The notes: a model not told the origin generated them from the letters alone. 35,079 nucleotides of DNA from Desulfovibrionaceae bacterium (GCA_015709315.1 JACCQI010000027.1:1-35079); one strand, 5' to 3'. Shown: positions 1-7,726, numbered from the stretch's first letter. Program-made: numbers and translations.

Positions 1-205
1 AGGCTCCACCTTAATTCTGCCGCCAAACTGTCCGAACAACCGGAACCACCTCTAAATGTGTCCGAAGGATGTGTCAGGTGTTTTTGGGACAAAAAACGGA
101 GAAGGGTTCCACCCTAACCAGTTGATATCATTATTTAATTCTGGCGAAGTCGATGAAACTCAAGCTCGCAGCCTCCGGTATGGCAGGCCGAAAACCGTGG
201 TCTGC

Positions 206-233
206 TTTTCAGACTAATTAAGATATATATTAT
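206..233 (+). promoter_or_regulatory. Candidate promoter of the ERF/nuclease operon
   Basis: TTTTCA at 206-211 and TATTAT at 228-233 are separated by 16 bases in an AT-rich stretch about 100 bases before the annealing-protein gene. The -10 matches five of six consensus positions and the -35 four of six. Inferred from sequence only. Confidence 0.35.
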
Positions 234-281
234 TAACCTGAAATATCTAAATTTTTAGCTTTAAACGAATATCCACAACCC

Positions 282-320
282 AAGGCTCCCATCCCGCAAT
301 CGCGGGGTGGGGCTTTTCAT
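282..320 (+). terminator. Leader terminator hairpin before the ERF gene
   Basis: Arms 282-297 and 302-317 pair over most of their length, with some G-U pairs and one mismatch, around the loop AATC. A T-rich run follows. The hairpin ends only a few bases before the AAGGAGG Shine-Dalgarno (325-331) of the next gene. It is either the end of an upstream transcript or an attenuator for the operon it precedes. Confidence 0.6.
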
Positions 321-336
321 TTTTAAGGAGGTAATC

Positions 337-1017
337 ATGGAACACCAGATGAGTTCTCCGGAAATTACGGAATTGGCGGAGGCCATGATCCAGGTGCAGC
401 AGGAGCTTTCTCCTGCTTTCAAGGACGCAGAGAACACGTTTACCAACAGCCGATATGCAACACTTCATTCAATCATGAACGCATGCCGGGATGCTTTACT
501 TAAACATGGCATTTGGCTCACGCAGTACCCAGTGTCCGTCGAGGCCAACCAGTTGGGTCTAGTAACCAAGGTCGTGCATGCAGAAAGCGGCCAATGGCAG
601 GCATCGCTTTTGACAATGCCGCTGCCGAAAAATGATCCACAAGGCTACGGCTCGGCCATGACCTATGCACGTCGATACGGATTGTCGGCATTGATCGGTA
701 TCGTGACGGAAAGTGACGATGACGGCGAAATGGCCTCGCATCAAAGAGAACCGCACAACGCCGATTTTTCGTCCCGCAGTCGCAAGGTAAATTCGGACCG
801 TTCACACCCTAAATCGACTCCCGAGGGTAATGGTGCAGGCCCGGTTAATCTGCCCCGTTTGGATGGTATTCAGTATCGAAATGGTACGGCTAATGATGGC
901 AAGCAGTGTGTGCTCGCGACCGGCGACACCCATGCGAAGAAGGAGTTTCTGCGAAAGGCTGGATTCCAGTGGGATGGTTCCAGAAAAGTTTGGTGGAGGT
1001 ATGCCGATGCAGCGTGA
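337..1017 (+). CDS. ERF-family single-strand DNA annealing protein
   Basis: A 226-residue protein. The start is chosen for the AAGGAGG six bases upstream. Residues about 10-130 carry the ERF (essential recombination function) pattern: a helical start, a lysine-aspartate then asparagine segment (29-33), TQY near 62-64, HAESGQW at 81-87, and the diagnostic GSAMTYARRYGLSALIG block (105-121) followed by an acidic DDDG. ERF proteins anneal complementary single strands in phage- and island-encoded recombination. After a polar linker (about 135-170), a C-terminal piece (about 190-222) with FLRKAGFQWDGSRKVWW resembles a small tryptophan-rich domain appended to some phage proteins; its role is unknown to me. 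The next gene, a nuclease, overlaps its end by 11 bases, so the two probably work as an exonuclease/annealase pair. Confidence 0.88.
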   Translation: MEHQMSSPEITELAEAMIQVQQELSPAFKDAENTFTNSRYATLHSIMNACRDALLKHGIWLTQYPVSVEANQLGLVTKVVHAESGQWQASLLTMPLPKNDPQGYGSAMTYARRYGLSALIGIVTESDDDGEMASHQREPHNADFSSRSRKVNSDRSHPKSTPEGNGAGPVNLPRLDGIQYRNGTANDGKQCVLATGDTHAKKEFLRKAGFQWDGSRKVWWRYADAA

Positions 1018-2224
1018 AAACACTAAAGCACAAGGACTGATACGGCTGCTGACACAAGACCTTCTGACTCATGCCGAGCAGAAAACGGCCTGTGAGCTTG
1101 GAGATCGCAGCCAGTACATAGGCATGTCCGACATCGGCAAAGGCATGGAATGTCTGCGGGCAGCTGTAGCAAGTAAGCTGGGAATGTCCGCCACACCCGC
1201 CGCAACCGCCGTGGATGGATTTGCACTGGATGACGTGGCCCATGTTCTTGCACGGCAGATCATTCTGCAGCGTGGGCATTGGCAGGAGTACGGTATCGAG
1301 AAGGCGCTCGCGGCAACCGGCGTAAAGCTGGTGCCGCAGCTTGAGATCAGCATCGAGCACAGCGGGGTACCCATCAAGGCACATTTGGACTTCACCCTGG
1401 TATGGGGTGGGCAGCGGCCCGCAGTGCGGATTCTGGAACTGAAGAGTAATGAGCGTATCCCGGATTCGCTGTATGCGTCGTACGAGGCGCAATTATACGG
1501 CCAGGTCGGGCTGCTCAAGTCCTGTTGGACCGAACCGTGCTTTTCCGCTCCTGGCACTGGGCTGCAATCGGTCACGTTCCCGCAGATAATTCAAGGCCTA
1601 TTTGGTGTGGCGCTCCCCGAATTCCCGGACGATGTGGACATAGAGGCCTGGGTGTTATCCATCTCCATGGCCGAGGTCAGACCATTCGGGCCATATCTGC
1701 CGGATAAGGCCATGCTGGAGATATGTCTACAAACGGCTGTGGGCATATGGCGTACGGCGGAAGACGTGCGCTCCGGCAACCTGGGATTGAACGACCTGGA
1801 TTACTGCTGGGGTTTTCATCCATTATGCGACTGGTGTGACGTGAACGCGGACTGCCCGAAGTTTCAGGCCGTGAGCATCCCCTCGGATTCCGCTTGCGGC
1901 CTGGAACTGGAAGAGCTCGCCATGCTCAAGGACCAAAAGGCCGCGTTGGAGGGCCGCATCGCCGAGGCGGAGGAACGCATCAGGCAGACATTCCATCTGG
2001 TCGGAGGGCAGGACTGGATCTTAACCGGTAACTACCGTTTCAGGGTCACAACCGTCGCTGGTCGAAGGACGCTGGATCGGTCCCTGGTGGCGGATATTCT
2101 GACTTCATTGATAGGTGATGAACTCAAGGCACAAACCGCTTTGGAGCAATGTGAAAAATACAGTAAGCCCATCGAACGACTGTATGTAAATTCAATTAAT
2201 TTGCCATCGAAGTTTGTTGCGTAA
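1007..2224 (+). CDS. Cas4/RecB-like PD-(D/E)XK nuclease with probable Fe-S cluster
   Basis: 405 residues, starting at the ATG seven bases after GGAGGT inside the previous gene. The nuclease core is visible as LDF (Asp128), ILELKS (Glu144, Lys146) and a following tyrosine/glutamine helix (YEAQLYGQ, 159-166), the order of the PD-(D/E)XK motifs in RecB and Cas4 proteins. Four cysteines sit as in Cas4/AddB iron-sulfur proteins: one in the N-terminal GMEC (Cys49), and three in a C-x2-C-x5-C cluster (Cys274, 277, 283). A coiled coil (about 300-330) and a small C-terminal domain follow. Its position behind the ERF annealase suggests it resects DNA ends for that protein. There is no cas1, cas2 or repeat array, so a CRISPR role is not supported. 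A Rho-independent terminator ends the pair. Confidence 0.78.
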   Translation: MQRENTKAQGLIRLLTQDLLTHAEQKTACELGDRSQYIGMSDIGKGMECLRAAVASKLGMSATPAATAVDGFALDDVAHVLARQIILQRGHWQEYGIEKALAATGVKLVPQLEISIEHSGVPIKAHLDFTLVWGGQRPAVRILELKSNERIPDSLYASYEAQLYGQVGLLKSCWTEPCFSAPGTGLQSVTFPQIIQGLFGVALPEFPDDVDIEAWVLSISMAEVRPFGPYLPDKAMLEICLQTAVGIWRTAEDVRSGNLGLNDLDYCWGFHPLCDWCDVNADCPKFQAVSIPSDSACGLELEELAMLKDQKAALEGRIAEAEERIRQTFHLVGGQDWILTGNYRFRVTTVAGRRTLDRSLVADILTSLIGDELKAQTALEQCEKYSKPIERLYVNSINLPSKFVA

Positions 2225-2245
2225 CCCATTAGTAAACGAAAATCA

Positions 2246-2290
2246 GAGGGCGCACCTCCGTGAGGAGGTGCGCCCTCTCGCTATTCTTTG
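2246..2290 (+). terminator. Terminator of the ERF/nuclease pair
   Basis: A perfect 14-base stem (2246-2259 with 2264-2277, loop GTGA) begins 21 bases after the nuclease stop codon. The tail is pyrimidine-rich (TCGCTATTCTTTG). It also lies between convergent genes, so it may act on both strands. Confidence 0.8.
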
Positions 2291-2303
2291 TTCACGATTA
2301 AAT

Positions 2304-3275
2304 CTAATCTTGAGCTAAGTTGGCTTGCAATATATAGGCGCTCACATCCCCATCCGATCCTTTTGCCAAGTAGAAGCTTGCTTTTCCTATAAATTTGTAT
2401 TCCCCATCAAGACCCCCGCCAATCCCACAAAATCCACAGTCGGCTGAGTCCTGAATATTGATAATCGTCGCACCTTCGTTAAAAGTGATCAAGGCAGGGC
2501 ACTTTTCGTTTTTTAGTACCATTTTGTTGTCATCGACATTGTATTTATTAAAGAAAGAGCATGTTGAACCATTGCTAAAAACGCAATTTGCAAATATATG
2601 CCCCCATCCATTGTTAAAGTCATACCCTAATAAAGCTCCATTGGTAGTATTTTCATGGATGTTTATATGAAGCGTTACTCTTAGTGGCAACCCTGCTTCA
2701 TTGTAATCAAATGCCTGTCCTCTGACGAACGATCGAATCGTATCTAGTTTTATTTCATTGAATTCTTTCTTAATATTTCCTAAACCGGCCAGCAAAAATA
2801 TTGACACCTTATTGTCGTATAGGCTTTTAAGCGCACCTTCCAAGGGAATTTTCCATCCTTCTGAAAAATACGTATTGTATTCAGTCTCATTAAACAAACT
2901 TGCGAAGTTATCAGGAGCCTCTAACTCACCGCCAATGTAAGAAATATCAAATGTATCGTCATTATTGATGACAAATTGAATAATGAATTTAGTATTAATA
3001 TTATTCTCATCTGCAAAACGTAAATTATCACCAGAAAGAATGTCATTATTAACGGTAGCTCGAAATTCAACAATTCTTCTACCCATATCCGATGTAAAAC
3101 TAGACCATGACTTGTCGGAAAAATGGGAATTATTTGAGAGCGCTGTTCCTAAAGTGATACTTTTATCGATATTTAAATATCCATTTTCTACTAGTGAAAT
3201 TGCTTTTTCTTCTTCACTTTGAAAACAGCCAAACAAACATATACACAATGCAAAAACGAGTAACTTTTTAATCAT
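2304..3275 (-). CDS. Hypothetical lipoprotein
   Basis: 323 residues from the ATG at 3275, preceded by TGAGG. The N-terminus is a lipoprotein signal: MIKK, a hydrophobic run, then a lipobox LFGC, so it is probably anchored in a membrane facing the periplasm or outside. The segment about 30-75 (ENGYLN...SITLGTAL...W..F...GRRIVEF) resembles a motif common in bacterial lipoproteins, where a TIG-A-F-xx-W-F pattern precedes a strand rich in V-E-F. Several cysteines follow near the C-terminus (CVF, CSF, CPA, CGFC). I do not recognise a function. The gene is markedly AT-richer than its neighbours and reads against them, which suggests it was acquired separately as cargo. Confidence 0.72.
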   Translation of the reverse strand: MIKKLLVFALCICLFGCFQSEEEKAISLVENGYLNIDKSITLGTALSNNSHFSDKSWSSFTSDMGRRIVEFRATVNNDILSGDNLRFADENNINTKFIIQFVINNDDTFDISYIGGELEAPDNFASLFNETEYNTYFSEGWKIPLEGALKSLYDNKVSIFLLAGLGNIKKEFNEIKLDTIRSFVRGQAFDYNEAGLPLRVTLHINIHENTTNGALLGYDFNNGWGHIFANCVFSNGSTCSFFNKYNVDDNKMVLKNEKCPALITFNEGATIINIQDSADCGFCGIGGGLDGEYKFIGKASFYLAKGSDGDVSAYILQANLAQD

Positions 3276-3324
3276 GTAAACCTCAGGAGTTGATTGTGTC
3301 AGAGCGAAATGCGTACCCACGACG

Positions 3325-3354
3325 TACATAGAATTGCCTGTACACGCATGACAA
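3325..3354 (-). promoter_or_regulatory. Candidate promoter of the lipoprotein gene
   Basis: On the minus strand TTGTCA (3354-3349) and TATGTA (3330-3325) are 18 bases apart. The predicted transcript would start about 45 bases before the ATG at 3275. Confidence 0.4.
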
Positions 3355-3440
3355 AAAAGAATCAATCGCGTGATACCGTTTGTATGAGCGATTACATTTT
3401 GAGGGAATTAAGAAATGAGGCTCGCCTCTAGGACTTTATC

Positions 3441-3470
3441 ATGACAAATGGAGGAGGTTTTCAATTATAG
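3441..3470 (+). promoter_or_regulatory. Candidate promoter of the CobS-like operon
   Basis: ATGACA (3441-3446) is followed after 17-18 bases by ATTATA/TTATAG (3464-3470). It lies 65 bases upstream of the leader terminator at 3535-3572, so transcripts from it would have to pass that hairpin. Confidence 0.35.
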
Positions 3471-3534
3471 ACGTAGACAGGCGTATGGCGCTTAACAAAT
3501 AAGTATTACTTATATTTAGTTTCAAAAAAACGGC

Positions 3535-3573
3535 AAGCCCCGTTTCACATTCTGTGGAACGGGGCTTTTTTTA
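3535..3573 (+). terminator. Leader terminator before the CobS-like operon
   Basis: Arms 3535-3548 and 3554-3567 form a 14-pair stem (AAGCCCCGTT outermost, one G-U pair) with loop ATTCT, followed by seven T residues. It ends eight bases before the AAGG used by the next gene. Its placement mirrors the hairpin at 282-320, so it may be an attenuator. Confidence 0.7.
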
Positions 3574-3591
3574 ACGTCAAAAGGAATGGAT

Positions 3592-4575
3592 ATGAAAAAA
3601 ATACTCAACGAATTAAAACAACTACATGTCGCTGGGTTCGATGCTGGCAAAATTTTCAGCGGCAAGAAATCCAATCGCATGGTGAGCGGGTTTAACTCCC
3701 CCTCTTCGTTCACCCCCGAGGTGAATCCGGAATACCTCTTTCATGATTCCAGCCGCGATGCAGTGGTCTGGTTCATGAATTCGTCTGATCCGCTCTACGT
3801 GTTCGGCCCCGCCGGTTCGGGCAAGACGAGCCTCATCAAGCAACTCGCGGCCAAGCTCAACTACCCGGTGTTCGACATTACCGGCCATGGACGTTTGGAG
3901 TTCCCCGACATAGTCGGCCACCTGACCGTGGAGGACTCCAACATGTCCTTCCAATACGGCCCGCTTGCGCTGGCCATGAAGTTCGGCGGGCTCTTCCTGC
4001 TCAACGAGATCGATCTGCTCGACCCAGCGGCCGCCGCCGGTCTGAACGGTATCCTGGACGGCGCTCCGCTGTGCATTTCGGAGAACGGCGGCGAGGTCAT
4101 CAAGCCGCATCCGCTGTTCCGATTTGCGGCCACGGCCAATACCAACGGCGGGACCGACGAAACCGGTCTGTACCAAGGCACGCTCAGGCAGAACCTTGCG
4201 TTCATGGACCGGTTTTGGCTCTGCGAAATCGGCTACCCAAGCCCCAAGGCGGAGCGGGAGTTGCTGCATCGCAAAGCTCCGGGGCTTCCCAAGGACGTGC
4301 GGACCAAGATGGTGGAATACGCCAACGAGGTCCGCAAGCTGTTTATGGGCCATGCCGACGGCAGCTTTCGCGACACCATCGAAGTGACCTTCTCTACTCG
4401 CACCCTTATCCGTTGGGCGGATTTGACCGTTCGATTTCAACCCTTGGCCCGGCAGGGCATCCAACCCGTGAACTATGCGCTCGACCGCGCCCTCGGCTAT
4501 CGCGCCACTCCGGAGACCCGGACGGTGCTGCACGAGCTGGCGCAACGCATCTTCCCCCAAGAAACAAAGGAGTAA
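3592..4575 (+). CDS. CobS/MoxR-like AAA+ ATPase
   Basis: 327 residues. The ATG at 3592 is preferred to the one at 3586 because AAGG lies seven bases before it. Walker A is GPAGSGKT (72-79), Walker B LFLLNEID (134-141), sensor-1 ATANT (180-184), and an arginine after an aspartate (206-207) can serve as the finger. This is the layout of the CobS/MoxR branch of AAA+ ATPases, which typically act as chaperone-like partners of VWA-domain proteins. The next two genes supply a DUF3150-type protein and a CobT-like VWA protein, with only two and seven bases between genes. No cobalamin genes are nearby, so cobalt chelation is unlikely. SXT/R391-type conjugative elements, as I recall them, carry a similar annealase-exonuclease-cobS neighbourhood; the job there is not settled. 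Confidence 0.85.
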   Translation: MKKILNELKQLHVAGFDAGKIFSGKKSNRMVSGFNSPSSFTPEVNPEYLFHDSSRDAVVWFMNSSDPLYVFGPAGSGKTSLIKQLAAKLNYPVFDITGHGRLEFPDIVGHLTVEDSNMSFQYGPLALAMKFGGLFLLNEIDLLDPAAAAGLNGILDGAPLCISENGGEVIKPHPLFRFAATANTNGGTDETGLYQGTLRQNLAFMDRFWLCEIGYPSPKAERELLHRKAPGLPKDVRTKMVEYANEVRKLFMGHADGSFRDTIEVTFSTRTLIRWADLTVRFQPLARQGIQPVNYALDRALGYRATPETRTVLHELAQRIFPQETKE

Positions 4576-4577
4576 CC

Positions 4578-5546
4578 ATGGATACTCAGACTGATATCAC
4601 CGTGCTCGACAATTTGATGGCCATCAATCTGGATGTGAGCATTTGGACCGCCCGCAAGAAATTGACGCCCGCCGATTTCGGTGGCGCTGCATTGCCGCCC
4701 GATGACCTGGCGTCGCTGGGCAGCAAAAAGGTCTGCGACCCCAAAGAGCTGCGCATTTTCGGCACGCTCAAGGCCCGCGCCGTGAACCTCCTGGACCGGA
4801 CCGGTGTCCGTTTTCTCGGCGGCTGGGGCATCCCGGAGGACAAGGCCGACGACATCGTGGCCGAGCTGACCGTCATCCGCGACGACTTCCTGTCGGCAAA
4901 GGAACAGTTCCTCAATCGCTACGACGAAGCGGTGAAGGACTGGATATCCCTACATCCCGGTTGGGAAAGCCTGATCGGCGGCTCCACCGTCAGTGCGGAT
5001 TACGTCCGCAGTCGGTTGGACTTCCGCTGGCAGCTTTTCAAGCTTGTCCCGCCCAGGGATAACGCTGTCGGGTATGGTCTGCAAGACGAGGTGAAGGAAC
5101 TTGGCGGCACGCTGTTCGACGAGGTCGCCAAGGCCGCCGCCGACACTTGGAAACGTTGCTTCGAGGGCAAGGACAAGGTGACGCACAAGGCGCTCTCGCC
5201 CCTGCGCTCCATCCATGCCAAGTTGGCTGGGCTGAGCTTCGTGGAGCCTCGTGTCGTGCCGATCGTCGATCTGCTGGATACGGCCTTCAACCGTATGCCT
5301 AAGCGCGGGCACATTGAGGGAAGTGAACTGGTCATGCTCCAAGGCGTGGTTTCGCTCCTGCGCGATCCTGCGACACTCGTTGCGCATGGTCAGAAGATTA
5401 TCGAGGGCCAGGAAGCCAGTGACATCCTGGCCGGACTGGTGGCGGGAACGCTCCCGGTCCCGCCAAAGGAGAAGCCTTCAGCCAAGCCCCGGTTTGTTCC
5501 TGAGGCGGTGCATCCGCACGCTATCGATAGCCAGGGACTTTGGTGA
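4578..5546 (+). CDS. DUF3150-type protein of the CobS/CobT-like operon
   Basis: 322 residues, starting two bases after the ATPase stop, with AAAGGAG upstream. No enzyme motif is visible. The protein is largely helical, with charged stretches typical of a scaffold (about 60-110, DRTGVRFLGGWGIPEDKAD then ELTVIRDDFLSAKEQFLNRY), and a proline-rich C-terminal tail. I assign it to the DUF3150 family from general pattern and from its place between CobS-like and CobT-like genes, where that family is usually found. It may bridge the ATPase and the VWA protein. That role is inference. Confidence 0.65.
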   Translation: MDTQTDITVLDNLMAINLDVSIWTARKKLTPADFGGAALPPDDLASLGSKKVCDPKELRIFGTLKARAVNLLDRTGVRFLGGWGIPEDKADDIVAELTVIRDDFLSAKEQFLNRYDEAVKDWISLHPGWESLIGGSTVSADYVRSRLDFRWQLFKLVPPRDNAVGYGLQDEVKELGGTLFDEVAKAAADTWKRCFEGKDKVTHKALSPLRSIHAKLAGLSFVEPRVVPIVDLLDTAFNRMPKRGHIEGSELVMLQGVVSLLRDPATLVAHGQKIIEGQEASDILAGLVAGTLPVPPKEKPSAKPRFVPEAVHPHAIDSQGLW

Positions 5547-5553
5547 GGTGATT

Positions 5554-7122
5554 ATGACCAATAACCACCTCATCATGAAATCCCTGCCCATGGTGGCATC
5601 GGTTCTTGGGCGCAAGTATGGCGTGAAGGTCGCCATCGGCGGCAAGGACGCGTACACGGACGGTAATACCATCCACCTGCCTGCGTTGCCCCTTGAATGC
5701 AGCGAGACACTCATAGGCCTGGCTCGCGGCTACATCGACCACGAGGCCGCCCATATCCGAGAAACAAGGTTCGATTGGCTGCGCCTGGCGAATCTGACGC
5801 CTTTGGAACTGCATGTTTGGAACACTTTCGAAGATTGGCGGGTGGAGCACAGGTTAGCCCGGCTGTTCCCCGGTTGTCGGTCGAACTTCAACTGGCTGAT
5901 CCGGCATCTCTTAGGGGACGCATCGAAGAACACGACCAATCCGGCCATGGCCATACTAAACTGGCTGTTGCTGTCGGTCCGGGCTTGGGATGTGCCTTCT
6001 TTGAACGGGCAACGGGATGATGTCGGCAACTTCGTTGAGTTCTATTATCCCGGTCTGATCGAACGGTTGGTTCATGTCCTGCAAAAGGTGCATACCTATT
6101 GTGATTCCACCCAGGATTGTATTCTTTATGCGCGGGAAGTCGTTTCGCTCCTCAAGGAAAAAGCGGCTTCTCTGCCCCCGCAAAAAGGGGAATCGAAAAC
6201 GGGTAAGTCGGGTAAAAATGGCGTGTCTGACGAACTCCCTTCGGATGCTTTGAATCGGTTGATTCGAGCCGATGACATCGACCTGCCCGATGACCTTGGC
6301 GAAGCCCTGGCGGCAAGTCTGCGTAAGGAATCGCCCAAGGAGTTGGACGAATCGCTTCGTGTGGCGCAAATCGGCACCAAGACCGTGAAGCCGCTCGATC
6401 CGGAAGATGTGACCGCAACCAAGCGGGCATCGATTGCCCTGCGGACGCAACTCCAGGGACTGCTGCAATCGTCCATACTGACGCGGAGCAAGGTTGGTCG
6501 TCATGGCCGTCTGGACGCCCGGCAACTGCACAGGGTCTCGGTGGCTGATGCTCGCGTCTTCAAGCGGGCCGGTCACAAGGTCGGCATCAATACCGCCGTT
6601 CACATCCTGCTTGATTGCTCAGGCTCCATGAGGCGGCGGATAAAACTGACCACACAGGTGTGTCATGCCGTGACCACGGCTTTGGATGCCATTGACGGCA
6701 TCAACGTGGCTGTAACGGCCTTCCCGGCTGGAACGCCGACTGACGGAGGTAATGGGAACGATCGTGGCCCCACGGTGTGCCCAATCCTGAGACACGGAGA
6801 ACGGATGCACGGCAACTTTGCCGTCAATGCTACCGGCTGCACGCCTTTGGGAGAGGCGCTTTGGTGGGTATTGCAGCAAATGCAGCCACTAACCGAATCC
6901 AGGAAGATCGTCCTCATCCTGACGGACGGCGATCCCGATTCCTTCCCCGCCGCCCGCAAAGTCATTGAGGACGGCAGACGCTTCGGCGTCGAGATCTACG
7001 GCCTGGGCATCACCTCCGAAGCCATCACCAAGCTGCTCCCCGATCACAGCCGCACCATCAACGACTTGCCCGAGTTGGCCCCGGCCATGTTCGGCATGCT
7101 TCGCGGTGCGCTTATCAAATAA
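5554..7122 (+). CDS. CobT-like VWA-domain protein with HEAAH metal motif
   Basis: 522 residues starting seven bases after the preceding stop, with GAGGTG upstream. An N-terminal part has HEAAH (63-67), a zincin-like metal site, and a conserved acidic helix after it (NTFEDWRVEHR, 90-100). A charged linker (about 205-290) leads to a von Willebrand A domain with a complete MIDAS: Asp354-x-Ser356-x-Ser358, Thr430 and Asp458 in LTDGD. CobT-like proteins with this layout pair with CobS-like ATPases; VWA domains usually hold the substrate or partner through the metal. Together with the upstream genes it should form an ATP-driven remodelling or processing complex. The target is unknown, and whether HEAAH is catalytic cannot be told from sequence. 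Confidence 0.8.
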   Translation: MTNNHLIMKSLPMVASVLGRKYGVKVAIGGKDAYTDGNTIHLPALPLECSETLIGLARGYIDHEAAHIRETRFDWLRLANLTPLELHVWNTFEDWRVEHRLARLFPGCRSNFNWLIRHLLGDASKNTTNPAMAILNWLLLSVRAWDVPSLNGQRDDVGNFVEFYYPGLIERLVHVLQKVHTYCDSTQDCILYAREVVSLLKEKAASLPPQKGESKTGKSGKNGVSDELPSDALNRLIRADDIDLPDDLGEALAASLRKESPKELDESLRVAQIGTKTVKPLDPEDVTATKRASIALRTQLQGLLQSSILTRSKVGRHGRLDARQLHRVSVADARVFKRAGHKVGINTAVHILLDCSGSMRRRIKLTTQVCHAVTTALDAIDGINVAVTAFPAGTPTDGGNGNDRGPTVCPILRHGERMHGNFAVNATGCTPLGEALWWVLQQMQPLTESRKIVLILTDGDPDSFPAARKVIEDGRRFGVEIYGLGITSEAITKLLPDHSRTINDLPELAPAMFGMLRGALIK

Positions 7123-7145
7123 CCATCAATAATCCCGAGGAAAAT

Positions 7146-7481
7146 ATGGATAATGAGATCCCCAAATGCCCGAACTGCGCCAGCCCGGAGTACGTCGTAT
7201 TGATTAACACCAACCAAAAGATCGGTACCGCAGTAGGCGGCGTGGCCGGTGGCGCAGCCGGATACTGGGGTGCGTCCTCCGGTGCCGTAACGGGTGCAAC
7301 CATCGGTTCGGTTGTTCCGGTCGTAGGCACGGGCATCGGCATCCTCGCCGGAGGCCTGGCCGGAGCGCTCGCAGGCTTCTTCGCCGGATCAGCCGTAGGC
7401 AACCAGGTCGGCGAGCATATCGACCGTCACATTATCAGCGAATGGCGCTGCAACCAGTGCGGCACTGAATTCGAAACTTAA
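7146..7481 (+). CDS. Glycine-zipper membrane protein inserted in a split zinc ribbon
   Basis: 111 residues, GAGG upstream. It begins with CPNC (Cys8, Cys11) and ends with CNQC (Cys102, Cys105). Between them is a long glycine/alanine-rich segment (about 27-86) with repeated GxxxG spacing that should form two closely packed membrane helices. The two cysteine pairs together look like one four-cysteine zinc ribbon whose strands are separated by the membrane hairpin, so both ends would meet on the same side. Fourth gene of the CobS-like operon, 23 bases after the VWA gene. Its function is unknown; it could anchor the complex to a membrane. Confidence 0.7.
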   Translation: MDNEIPKCPNCASPEYVVLINTNQKIGTAVGGVAGGAAGYWGASSGAVTGATIGSVVPVVGTGIGILAGGLAGALAGFFAGSAVGNQVGEHIDRHIISEWRCNQCGTEFET

Positions 7482-7493
7482 AAGGAGAAAACA

Positions 7494-7679
7494 ATGAGAG
7501 ACTTTTGGACCTTCATTGGCGGCGTGGCCGTTGGCATCCTGGCCGTGACCGGCGTTTTCGCCACGGAAGAGGAAGACAAGCCTCGTTCTGTAGAATGCAA
7601 TGAGGACGAGTTGGAAGAACTGGAGGAGGAAATTGAAGAGGAGGCTGACGACGAGAGATTGATCGTTCGGGCCTCGTAA
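7494..7679 (+). CDS. Small acidic single-pass membrane protein
   Basis: 61 residues with AAAGGAG upstream, 12 bases after the glycine-zipper gene. Residues about 4-24 form one hydrophobic, glycine-rich helix. The rest is extremely acidic (runs of Glu and Asp between about 25 and 53). Last gene of the operon, closed by a terminator. No family recognised. Confidence 0.6.
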   Translation: MRDFWTFIGGVAVGILAVTGVFATEEEDKPRSVECNEDELEELEEEIEEEADDERLIVRAS

Positions 7680-7686
7680 AAGGAAA

Positions 7687-7717
7687 GAGCCGCTGGCGTA
7701 ATGCTGGCGGCTCTCAT
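7687..7717 (+). terminator. Terminator of the CobS-like operon
   Basis: An 11-pair stem (7687-7697 with 7703-7713, two G-U pairs, loop GTAAT) begins eight bases after the last gene of the operon and is followed by TCATTTTTT. It also lies at the 3' end of the convergent antitoxin gene. Confidence 0.75.
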
Positions 7718-7726
7718 TTTTTGTAT

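Larger units (their letters stand above)
1..336. other. Left-edge stretch without an assigned gene; leader of the ERF operon
   Basis: Frame 1 is open from the first base to a stop at 115-117 (38 codons) and contains a CVRC motif. It could be the tail of a gene entering from the left, but I recognise nothing in it. From about 200 the sequence is AT-rich. It holds a candidate promoter (206-233) and then a strong terminator-like hairpin (282-317) just before the Shine-Dalgarno of the next gene. Confidence 0.4.
3276..3591. other. Divergent regulatory region between lipoprotein and CobS-like genes
   Basis: This 316-base AT-rich stretch has no convincing gene. It holds a minus-strand candidate promoter for the lipoprotein gene (3325-3354), a plus-strand candidate promoter (3441-3470) and a terminator hairpin (3535-3572) just before the next operon. 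Transcription therefore probably diverges here. Confidence 0.5.

Noticed and set aside
1007-2224. Possible CRISPR cas4 gene
   Set aside because: The cysteine cluster and nuclease motifs match Cas4, but there is no cas1, cas2 or repeat array in the window and the gene overlaps an ERF annealase.
3592-7122. Cobaltochelatase CobS/CobT for cobalamin synthesis
   Set aside because: No cobN or other cobalamin genes are nearby. The DUF3150-type gene between the two and the mobile context point to a different role.
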